Of a stretch of DNA of 64,000 bases, positions 1 through 10,300 are shown one piece after another (the first letter of the stretch is position 1; each line of letters begins with the position of its first letter). The stretch is from Pagrus major (lineage: Eukaryota; Chordata; Actinopteri; Spariformes; Sparidae). Below the pieces are notes generated by a model. It was not told the origin of the DNA. It saw only the letters and a program-made list of their open reading frames with translations, and did no database searches. The stretch is taken from positions 21,355,458 to 21,419,457 of the forward strand of contig NC_133219.1 in NCBI RefSeq assembly GCF_040436345.1. Direction: 5' to 3'. Made by a program: the position numbers and the translations under genes.

Positions 1-307
1 CTACACTCAGTCTGTTTATGGCTATTATAAGGTAAAAGTTTTCTAGCATTCCTCTTCTTGTTCTTTTGGTTTTTGGCAGGCTACACGCTTATTGACGTAT
101 TGCTGCCGCCTCTTACAATAAGTTCACAAGGCATAAAAAGCTATTTGCACATTTTAGACTGACAAAACGTACCTAATGTACAAATTTTAGTTTTACAATA
201 AAACTTAATATCCCCACGCTTGTGGAGGCAAAGAAACGGAAGTATAAAAATTCATGAAACATAACGCATTTATCCACATATTCACACTTGTATATCCACG
301 TTCATAG

Positions 308-599
308 GTACAAGGAAAACGCCATTAGGCTGTCCAGTATCCACCACGACAGACCAGTGAGCCCTCTGGATGAGTCGGTATTCTGGGTCGAGTTCACCAT
401 GAGAAACAAAGGGGCCCAGCACCTGAGGGTCCAGGCCCATGAGCTCACCTGGTACCAGTATCACAGCCTGGATGTCCTGGTCTTCCTCCTCGCCATGGTT
501 CTGCTCCTCATAATTATCTTCATCAAGACCTGCAGTTTCTGTTTACGGCTGTGCTGTGGCAGAAAGGGAAAGACAAAGAGAAAGAGAAAAGCTGAGTAA
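308..599 (+). CDS. ugt2: UDP-glucuronosyltransferase, last exon only (gene runs off the left edge)
   Basis: This is the terminal coding exon of a UGT2-type gene whose other exons would lie left of the window. A splice acceptor (TTCATAG at 301-307) precedes an open frame starting YKENAIRL and ending at a TAA at 597-599. It encodes the end of the UDP-sugar-binding domain ([15 protein letters not shown]), then a single hydrophobic membrane anchor and a basic cytosolic tail. The tail ends KRKAE, which fits the KxKxx ER-retrieval pattern of UGTs. The exon is nearly identical to the last exon of the complete gene at 2656-6549. The 3' flank to about 770 is also recognisably homologous but much more diverged, so the two are tandem duplicates. 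The frame is intact, and I infer a functional gene but cannot see its body. Confidence 0.88.
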
Positions 600-1122
600 C
601 TCACTGAATTCAAAAGTGGTTGTGTGAAGAACTGATGGTTGAAAAAAAACAACAGTCCACTGGTTTTCCAGTTTGGCTAAAGCATGTAATGAACCACAAT
701 GCCCCGACTGGAATTTGTGGCTTGGGACGAGTAATTGTAATTACAACTAATTAGGGCAAAGAAATTTAAGAGAAATTCAAACAAGACTAGGTTTAAACCT
801 AGCATATGACTGGACAATATATGGTCGTGTGCTAAACTGTAGCCAGATCATTGCACCAGTCAGCGTTAAGGTCTATAATGTGACATTTTGGATATAAATG
901 TTCATCTTCAGTTTTCCAATTTGTAAAATGCTTGATTTGAAAAACAAAACAAAACCCAAAAAAAAAACCTTTTGTATATATGATGAAGAATGATGACACA
1001 AATGACACTAATAGTGAATGGAAAAGTTAATTAACTAGTTTATACAAGGTGAAAGACGATCTCACATTACACATTCGTTTTCTCACGCTGTCTCACAATT
1101 TTTCAGCCTTTTCTTTACTCCC

Positions 1123-1241
1123 TTAGAGTTCCTCATAGTTCGTGCTATGATCTGAGTTGGAGTCTTGAGCCTCGTCCTGCACATGAATTGTAAACTTGAA
1201 TTGAGTCTTTGTCCAGTGAATGTTCCACTTCTCAGTGAACT
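1123..1241 (-). other. Possible orphan terminal exon (unrecognised)
   Basis: On the minus strand a T-rich tract and AG at about 1242-1243 lead into an open frame containing FTEKWNIHWTKTQFKF and ending YEEL plus a stop at 1123-1125. The composition is polar and plausible for protein, but the stretch is short and no partner exon is assured. It may be part of the decayed material that fills this spacer. The family is not recognised. Confidence 0.2.
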
Positions 1242-1362
1242 GCTCTGCTTGCCTCACACATGAAATGATAATAATGTCAATTCATAATGTCACACAGGAA
1301 AGTGATCTAATACCTTTCTTTCTCTCAACCTGAGGAGGATATAAATTCTGCTGCCATGTATT

Positions 1363-1585
1363 ATCTGTTTATGTATGTGTTTGAGAATAAAGATGGCAGT
1401 TTTTCCTCCCCGCTGTTGTCAAGTGCTTGCTCATTAAGAGTATGATCCAGGATGATTGGTTGTTTGCTCTCTTCTGGCATTGCAGTCAGCCTTCCACCTA
1501 CTCTATACAGTCCATCCTCTAAAATAGGGTAAAGCTTGCAGATGGGACCAGTCTTTTTACCAGACGACAGAGCAATAAATCTTTA
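1363..1585 (-). mobile_element. Fossil fragment of a BEL/Pao-type LTR retrotransposon (pol, integrase N-terminal region)
   Basis: Minus-strand translation contains the pattern YPIL-DGLYRVGGRL followed about 15 residues later by PIIL. I associate this pattern with the start of the integrase region in BEL/Pao polyproteins. Only this small part is seen. No LTRs, gag or reverse transcriptase were found next to it, so it is an old, broken remnant. Confidence 0.5.
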
Positions 1586-2284
1586 AATGAATATGTAAAA
1601 TCTTTGCTTCTGTGAAATCTGCATAAAAGCATTGTATGCCATTGCAAATGGCGACATTAATGGGGTAATAATCTCATAATAAAGAGGTAATAAAGGTAAA
1701 TGTTTCCACAATATTGTAAGCTACTATCAGCATAATACCATCAAAACCACATGAAAATTCTTGCATATTCTTACTTTGAATTCGAAAGGATCACCTTTAA
1801 AAACAGGTATTTCTCTTGGAGGGTAGCTTGCCCTTTGTTGTTGCATCACCAACATCTGTATCAATTAGTCCTTCAAGTGCTGGACTTCTGTGGCCACCCA
1901 TACAGTGGCACCACCTATTGGCCACTACTGAAATGGCTCCAACATTGTCTTCCTTAAAAACCCACTGCTGCAGTGCCTGTTTAAAATGTGCCTGTTCAGA
2001 AAGAGTTGATTGCTTGGCCTCTGGTGTTGCTGCTTGTAATCAATTCATGATTCTTCTTTTGATTAGTTGATTAACCTTATGATTTATTTACAGATTATTC
2101 AAGATGTTTTTATTACAGGATTGATATAACAATTAATTTAGCAAACATTTAAAAAATGTTATTATTTTTAGTATTTTATTACAATATTAATAATAAGAAT
2201 AATAATCATAGATCCTATTTCTCAGGCACCCAAACAGCTCACCTGTTAGTGTGCACCATATGTACAGAGTCCACAGTACAAGTG

Positions 2285-2425
2285 CAGCACTGCTTAAGTG
2301 TGCCTTCTAGTGATATAATGAAAATAGCACTGAATTGTCTTTTTGAGGTGATGATTTTTGTTGTGGTCATATTTTCACCTGCATTGCCTTTCTTATGGTC
2401 AGTAAAACAAGTAAAATTTGTAGAT
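2285..2425 (-). pseudogene. Decayed copy of REXO1 exon 9 / intron 9 boundary
   Basis: By eye this stretch aligns with 10635-10770, the 3' end of REXO1 exon 9 and the following intron. Shared blocks are TGCCTTTCTTAT-GTCAG-AAAA (2386-2406 against 10730-10750) and TGCC-TCTAGTGA with a matching AATAGCA-T-AATTGTC about 20 bases on. Orientation relative to the UGT gene is the same as for real REXO1. The coding sense is lost. I infer a remnant of a tandem UGT-REXO1 block duplication. A shared dispersed repeat is the alternative. Confidence 0.4.
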
Positions 2426-2655
2426 TTCCTATATGTGGATTTCTAGTACAGGTTACAGATTATTTTACTAGCTATTCATTTTACAGCCGTTACCCTTCAC
2501 CTCAAACCGTTTGCTTGGGCTGTGTTCGTTATCTAATGTGTCATGCAGCACAAAGAGGAGCAATGAGCCAGAGCTTAGTTAATCATTACTTTTCTTCAAG
2601 AGTCTTTTAAAAACAATCAGGTCAGCGTACACTTTCCCCATGACAAACAGCCACC

Positions 2656-5600
2656 ATGAAACTCGGAGAGCGTCTCTCTGTTTGCGTCCTGCTGGTACTT
2701 TGTGTGACATGGAGTGCAAATGGAGGGAATATTCTGGTGTGGTACACTGAAGGCAGCCACTGGATTAACATGAAGCCTGTGCTGGAGACGCTGGTGGACA
2801 GGGGACACCAAGTGACTGTTTTGGTCCCGAGCACGTCCATGTACATGAACAAAAGTGAACCTTCCCGCTTTAGCTACGAACCCTTCAGCGTCTCTATCTC
2901 AATGGAGGAAATGGAGGACTTCTTTAATGAGTTCCTTCACTTCTCCATGTACGAGATGGATCATTTGAGCTACTTCCAGATTTACATGAGATACATGGAG
3001 CTGATGACGGTCGACCTGCAGTACTCTTTGAAGTATTTGAATGGTGTGCTGAAATCAGATACCATAATGAAGAGGCTGAAGGAGGGAAAATATGACCTTC
3101 TCCTGGCTGACCCCATCTACCCTGGCAGTGACTTAACAGCAGAGATTTTGGGCATCCCCCTGGTTTTCTCCCTGCGCTTTTCCATGGCCCATAACTGGGA
3201 GAGACTGTGTGGTCAGGTACCGGCTCCACCTTCCTTTGTCCCCGGCGCTATGAGCAAACTAACTGATAAGATGGACTTCTTGGAGAGAGTGTGGAACTTC
3301 CTCTTCTACGCACTGCAGGATGCTGTGATAGATTATATTTCTTGGAATGAATTAGATAAATACTACTCCGAGGTCAAAGGTCAGTAACTTAGCTACAAGA
3401 TACACTGAGTGCAACAACACATATTCTATAGACAAAACAAAGTCCAATGATGATTAAATTGCTTGGAATTAATTACCATGATGTTATATCCAGTCACTTT
3501 CATCAAGTATTTGATCGTCTAAGTAAATAAAGCTTAGCTATTCTCTCATTTGAAGTATGGGTGGTACTTTGCAATGGTCGGCTGTCATCCATTACATGTG
3601 ACAGGAAAACCCACCAGTGCCTGTGAGATGATGAGTAGAGCAGACATCTGGTTGATGCGAACCTACTGGGATTTTGATTTCCCTCGTCCGTTCCTCCCCA
3701 ACTTCAAATTTGTTGGTGGGATCCACTGCAGACCTGCTAAACCTTTACCAAAGGTAGGGCTGTCTTGTATATTAGAGGCCTATAAATCTTTTATCATACC
3801 ACCACAGTATTCCTGATTGAGATAATGTTACTTTTCTTGTAGGATATGGAAGAGTTTGTGCAGAGTTCTGGAGACGCTGGCATCGTGGTCTTTACTTTGG
3901 GATCATTCATCAAGAACATCACCACAGAGAAAGGAAATATGATCGCATTGGCCCTTGCTCAGATCCCACAAAAGGTCAGTGAACAATCTCTATGTGCAAA
4001 CTAGAATGAACCTAAATGACCCCTGAACACAGTTTTGACGGCACAGTGGTACACTGTCGTCAAATGGCAAAGCAGTAGCAAGCAAAGGATAATTTTTAAA
4101 ACTCTTCTTGTGAAAAAATTTAAGGCGGCTTGAACTGTCTAACTGCCGAGGCTTAAACTGCCATTTCAAGAAGTGACTTTTTAGACCAGTCACTTCTTAG
4201 ACCAGCTGTATCAGATGATGTTATATAATAACACACTGTCATCTGAAGGTTCAACTCTCAAATTAGATTTTCATACCACTTTGGCCTTCAATAAAGCTAA
4301 CTTCCCTGCAGAGTTGAAAGTTGAATCAGCTAATGATTAAGTAGGAGGTCAGCAGTAACACATGATTACATGACTTATGGTCATAAAGTTCTACAATATT
4401 GTGACATAAGGCAAGGAGAAACAATCAAAAGAGTGAAAAATATGTACCATTTAAGAAGATTTTATGGGAAGGGTGGAGATGGGATTTTTAAAAATAAGGT
4501 ACAGTTACAAATCACATTGGATTTTATATGTATAACTAAAACCACAAGTTTATCAATGAAGAGTGACCATTTTTCTAGTAAAAGTACTTTAGTTTTGTAA
4601 CAAAATACAATTTTTCCCTCTTTAATTTAGTATGCATTAAACACGTCTAAAGGTGTCTTTATTATTGTTTATAGGTGCTGTGGAGATACAGTGGAGAAAA
4701 ACCAAAGACTCTGGGTGATAACACAAGGATTTACGACTGGATCCCTCAGAATGACCTACTGGGTAAGTACGACTTTCATATAAACCTACTGAACAGGCCT
4801 TTGAGACAGTAATCGTAATGACTTTTACTGTAAAATGAACTAAGGTATCCACCACATTGTTTTGTTTATTATCTAAATTTGAAAATGGAATAATCCTAAA
4901 TGGGACATATAAGAGAGATCAAAGGAGTGGTGACGTAAGTACTCACATCTTTTACTAAAGTAAACCTAGCATTAGCAAAGTGAGGAAATACCCTGTTAGT
5001 AAAAGTAAATAAAATCACAAAAGTGTTAGCATTAATAAATACTTAAAGTAAACTTAACACTGGTGAAGTTAGCAGAAGTGTGGCTTAGTTTAATTAATTT
5101 ATACTGCTGGGTAGCTTGTCAATGTCCCCCTTGGGATCAGGTCTTGTCTTATCTTGATAGATTTTAACACATCATAAATCATTTGATGATTATATTTTGT
5201 ATTATTAATTGACATCTGTAACCAGTGACTTTAGTTATAAAATACTGTGAAGTAGAAGTGTAAAGTAGCATAAAATGGAAAGACCAGTACACAAGTACCT
5301 CAGAATTGTGTTGAATACAGTACTTGTTCTTTATACAACAGCTGTAGCCCACTACACACTTATCATATACATTACGTACTTATTTTTCTAGAATATTGCT
5401 TTTGCAGTCCATTTTAATAAAAAAAATTAACCCACCAACTATTTTACACCAACGAGAGAGGTTACAATACTTGTTGCTGTGCTCAAATTGCAACTTCAGA
5501 ATGCCATTGCCAGCTTAACAAAAAGTAAATGTTTTTTCCAAAAGATGGTTATATTTTGTCTTGTGAAGTGTGCCTGGAGCGGTTTCTTCGGCCATTTCAT

Positions 5601-6549
5601 CATCATAAACAGTTTTAAGTTTGGGGGCATTTACATAATTTACTTGATTGTGTACTTTTTTGTCACTTTAATATATACTTAAAACCTGCTTAGATTTAGT
5701 GTGTAGTGTGTAATTGTAGCACAAATACTTGAGGTTGGGGCTTGTGTTTATGACAGTCAGTCAGCATATGATAAAAGATGTGCTTTAACAGCTTGCCTCA
5801 ATTGGAGAAAGTAAAGTATGGCTCATGATTTTTGTTACCCTATCAGGTCACCCCAAGACCAGAGCTTTCATCACCCATGGTGGCACAAATGGGATTTATG
5901 AGGCTATCTACCACGGTGTCCCCATGGTGGGCATCCCCATGTTTGCTGACCAGCCAGACAACATGGTCCATGTTAAGGCTAAGGGAGCTGCAATTATTGC
6001 AGACCTTAATTTTATTAAGACTGAGGACCTGAGAGATGCAATCAATACTGTCATCAATGACAAATCGTAAGTGCTATTTTGCGTTCACATTTACATTTAC
6101 AATACAGATTTACGAAATGCCATAAAGGATCCATTATCTAATGTAGTATGGCAGGGTTCAGTTACCAACACAGAGTTTCAAGGTCACAAATTGATTAGAA
6201 AACCACTTGATGGCCTTTACCCCTCCTACATTGGTATATACTTATGTATATCTACATTCATAGGTACAAGGAAAACGCCATGCGACTGTCCAGTATCCAC
6301 CACGACAGACCAGTGAGCCCTCTGGATGAGTCGGTATTCTGGATCGAGTTCACCATGAGAAACAAAGGGGCCCAGCACCTGAGGGTCCAGGCCCATGAGC
6401 TCACCTGGTACCAGTATCACAGCCTGGATGTCCTGGTCTTCCTCCTCGCCATGGTTCTGCTCCTCGTAATTATCTTCATCAAGACCTGCAGTTTCTGTTT
6501 ACGGATGTGCTGTGGCAGAAAGGGAAATACAAAGAGAAAGGCTGAATAA
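2656..6549 (+). CDS. ugt2: UDP-glucuronosyltransferase 2-type, complete, six exons
   Basis: Transfers glucuronic acid from UDP-glucuronate to lipophilic substrates (steroids, bile pigments, xenobiotics) in the ER lumen. Exons: 2656-3379, 3605-3753, 3843-3974, 4675-4762, 5847-6066, 6264-6549. Together they give 532 aa, in frame throughout. The internal exon sizes 149, 132, 88 and 220 match the vertebrate UGT2 pattern as I recall it. Residues 1-23 form a signal peptide. His35 sits in GSHW, the position of the catalytic base. The UGT signature runs from FITHGG at about 372 to FADQ at 400, in exon 5. A membrane anchor lies near 490-510, and the tail ends KRKAE (KxKxx ER retrieval). The ATG is preceded by CCACC, a good Kozak context. 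The six-exon structure argues against single-exon fish ugt5. Intron 4 carries relics of a dispersed repeat. The exact orthologue number cannot be set by eye. Confidence 0.95.
4920..5350. repeat. Dispersed repeat relic (AGTACTTAAGTA-rich family) in UGT intron 4
   Basis: The sequence is rich in AAGTACT, TAAAGTAGCATAAAATGGAAA and CAAGTACCTCA. It resembles the copies at 34545-34645, 57815-58025 and 58430-58860. This is a very common non-autonomous DNA-element type in percomorph fish. No coding content. Confidence 0.55.
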
Positions 6550-7301
6550 CTGACTTTATTCAAATATAGTTGTAAAGAACTGATGGGTGAAAAAACAACC
6601 GTTCACTGGTTGTCCAGTTGGTCTAAAGCATGCAAGGTAACCCCAGTGCCCTGGATTGGAAGTTGTGCTTTGGGATGAGTAATTATCACTTCTTTGAAAC
6701 AGTCGGGGCAAAACAAATTTGAAAAGACATGTCAGTTTACAGCATCTGGTATTGTTGTGAAACGACTTTGTTACGTTTTTTGTTCTGTCACCATAAACTT
6801 GCATTCTAATATATGTGGTCAGTCTTCCTGTTTGCTCCTTCATGCATCAACAGTAATTACTTCAATTGCTGACAGCTGTGTGCCAATTTGCATACCTGCA
6901 CCTGAGGCCAGTTTGACATCAAAAGCTGAATGTTCATTGGCTGGTGTAAGTGTAAGAGAGAAAACACGCACACAGAGTTTTCATTCTATGCCTTTACTTA
7001 ATATTAATGACACCCCTCATGACCCAACAGGTTTTCTTGGCACACAACAGTGCCATTAACAATATTTATACAGACATGGACATATGGGCTGTAAATTATG
7101 ATACAACAGAAAATATTGTATTAAGTAACAAAATCAAGTGATGTAATCCAACTAAAAAAAAAGATGAACAGCCCTACTGTATCATCAGGACAAAGCAAAA
7201 GAGCTTTACACAAATATCAGTGACTGTAAAATTTGCATAACAATATAATTTTTGTGTGTTTGTGTCTGTGGGTGGGTGGGGGTTATGGTGTTTTATTTCC
7301 A
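6550..7301. other. UGT 3' UTR and REXO1 3' flank (convergent ends)
   Basis: The two genes end towards each other. 6550-6720 matches the 3' UTR of the upstream UGT copy. On the minus strand an AATAAA (complement at 7292-7297) lies only a few bases past the REXO1 stop, so it would give a very short 3' UTR if used. A GT/GGGT-rich tract covers about 7248-7283. No other gene is seen. Confidence 0.6.
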
Positions 7302-10300
7302 TCATTTTTTCAGTTTTCCATCTTCTTTGACCTTCCATAACATAAGCTCCATGCAGGCAGCAGCGTCTTCTGCAGTGTCGTGGCCACAAACTGGTGAAAC
7401 ATTGATACAGCACATTTAAACAAGTTCAAATTGACAAAACATGCATTTGCTATCAATCAGGTACATTGTGTCAAATACATGTTAAATTGTTTTTTTAAAA
7501 TTTGTAGCCTGATTATGATCCATTTCTTTATTTCAATTTTGAGTTTGTTTCCGATGTATAGTTGAGTTTAAACTCAATAGACATTCAAATAAAACAAACA
7601 CTTGTATGGTGGCTGTGGCTATCCATGATGATGACCCACCACGCTCTTGGATGATCCTCCTGAGGTATTCGGCAGTGAGGTTGTTGAGGGTCAGCTTGTG
7701 AGGGGGGCCCAGACGATGGGGGAAGACCACTGTTGTGTCCACCACCATCCCATGGAGCAACTACAGTAAAGAGGAACAGACCTGACGCTCTTATTACCGA
7801 GACTAGCCTGTTTAATAAAGTCAATATTACTCTCTTTAATTATAAAGAGGTACACGAAAAAAAGAAACTCTAGCTGGCATAGCAGACCAGCTGGTGTGCA
7901 GCCCAAAACCTTCACCTTAAGTGTACTAGTACCACTTATGAGTCGCCTTTAAGAGAACTCAAAATTAAAACATTTGTGTAATTGTTTGGACCATATATAA
8001 AAGAACTAATAAAAAGAAGAATCTAAAGCAGCGCTACTAAAAAGCATAAAATGTTGATTGCCAACTACCATTTGTTAACCGCTTATGTCTTTTATAGAAA
8101 ACGTGACCACACTTTCTCTTGTAAATGCAGTCATGTGTCCGACGTGTTATGATTTATGAGACTGCTTACCTTGACATAGTATTGCCATATTTACATCTTT
8201 TAATTCTTCTCTTAAAAACTCATCTTCCCAAAGACCTATCCACCTTATTCCTAGCCCCCATGATATGGGCGTGACTTCCTGTACCATCCCCATGGAAAAT
8301 GCCGGTTCTGGTTAAGTGACAGGACACCAATTTCCCTCCTTAGAGCAATTGGTACAGTCCAAGAGGGTGAATACTACTACTTTCGAGTGAGTACTACCAA
8401 CGCCATTATTGCCTACGCCACTCAGCCATCAGGAAAATTAAGTTATCTATAGATGATCCCATGAATTGTCAAAAAAAGTTTAAAAAAAAATAACTAAACT
8501 TAACAAATAAATATATTCACACATGAATGGTGCACAAAGATAGTCCTGAAGGTGGCCATGATAATTTTGACTGGCTTTTTGTTACAAATCTCTTTTACAC
8601 AAACATGCTCACAGCCTTCTTTTGAAAGTCTTGTTCATAATCCCAGGTAAACCAGGAATTGAGAGTTATGTTGGAAAAAGCTTACAGTAGTCACCTTCAG
8701 GGCACAGAAGTCTGTTTCCAGGCCGTGTCCAATCAGAATGGTGTCGGCGCTAATGAAGCTCAGTAAAGTCTCCTGCACCTCTCTGAGGGAGGTGCAGTTA
8801 CCCTTCACATCTTCCTCACTGATGCCTGAAAACCTTGACAAGTACAGTGTCATTGATACATAAAGTAGTCATTTAAGTACCTTCATTTGATCAGCCAGCC
8901 TATTGGTAATGATCATTGGACATTGGCCAGTGCCTTTCAGCTAGTGACAATACCACTTGCACAGCTGTGTATTCCATATTTTCTTAATTCTCTGAAGACA
9001 AAGTACAAGTGCTTTACAATCAACTTTTAGGCTTTTGCCAGTTTTCATATCAACTTTGGGTTATTTCCGAGGAGAGACACAGCTTATATCCTTATTTAAA
9101 GCAACAGCCAAGTTTCTTATTACATTACCTGGTGTTATAGTCGATGATCTCATTATCAGGTCTGACAAAGGTGTCATAGACGACTTGCACACTTGAGTTG
9201 ATCAGCGTCACTCTGGACAGCTCCAGACCATGAATAGTGTAACACTATGAAGACAAACGCATAACAATATTGACTGTTTTCAGTGCGTACTTAAGTGGAA
9301 ACAGACAGATGGACCACCAGTCAGCCTTCATTTTCCCAAGAGATTTTAGTGCCTGGTGGCAGACAACAATGTATAGTGACCCAATCTCAACACTGATGGG
9401 GTTATTTTTCTATAGCCATTACATTGTGCAATCAACATTTACTTTATAATGTTACGTTAAAGCAAAATAACTGTCAATCGCCAATCTAAGGCCAGCTAAA
9501 AATTAAACGTCAGAATTCTTTTTAACTTCATCCGTAGGTGAAGGTGATCTGGGTAGATGGGGACCTTGTTTTAAAATGTAAAAAAATATAAAAAGGCTGA
9601 TAAAAATTGATTTGGAAAGACAATATTTACACCCATGTTGTGCAGTTGAGCTGGTGCACCCACTTAAGACGGGATGTGCACCAGTTTAGCAGCTACAGTA
9701 AGGATATTTGCTTAAAAAAGGGTGACTTGGATTACACCGGACAAGCTGTTTGAAGCCATTTTATGTTTTCTTTCAGTTGTTTTTTTAAGTTTTAACTTGT
9801 TTTGACTTTCCATCAACATGGGGGCGAGTAGATAATGACAGAATTTTGCTTTTTTGGTGAACTTTTCCTGTAACTTTATATTGTGGAAAGCTGAAAAGCT
9901 ATGCAGTCATCATTGTGATGAAAGAACATAAAAGGATCTGGTGTTGAAATGTTTCATTCTGTCAATTAACTAGGCTACACTGTTGTTGTCTTCAAAAACT
10001 GTTTTACTTTTGTGTTACTCTGAATTCATGTGGATCATATACCACCAGTTTTAATCTGATTTACCATTTCACAATCCAAGGAGTAGACCCCAGGACAGCC
10101 TGTATTGGAGACTGGTCGGGGTACAGTTGAGACAAATCCATCCAGGCTGAGTGAATCATGGACATGCAACTGTTGAAGACAAAAAAAATATGAATTCACC
10201 TGCTGGTACATTGGCGGAGGTCTAAAGAGGAAATCAAGTGATGGAATAATCTACCACTTTTTTCCTTACCTGAAACACCTGACATCCAGGTGCTCCCATG

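Larger units (their letters stand above)
600..2655. other. Spacer between tandem UGT genes
   Basis: No intact gene is seen. The first part is the 3' UTR of the left UGT copy (homologous to 6550-6720). AATAAA hexamers occur at 1386-1391 and 1573-1578. The retroelement fossil, an orphan exon-like frame and the REXO1-like relic at 2285-2425 lie here. Another minus-strand open stretch without a recognisable family covers about 1800-2036. The last 200 bases must hold the promoter of the complete UGT gene, but no clear TATA box can be assigned. Confidence 0.6.

Noticed and set aside
1816-2070. 84-codon plus-strand frame in the UGT spacer
   Set aside because: No signal for a start, splice or domain. 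The opposite strand is equally open and the region is decayed duplicate and element sequence.
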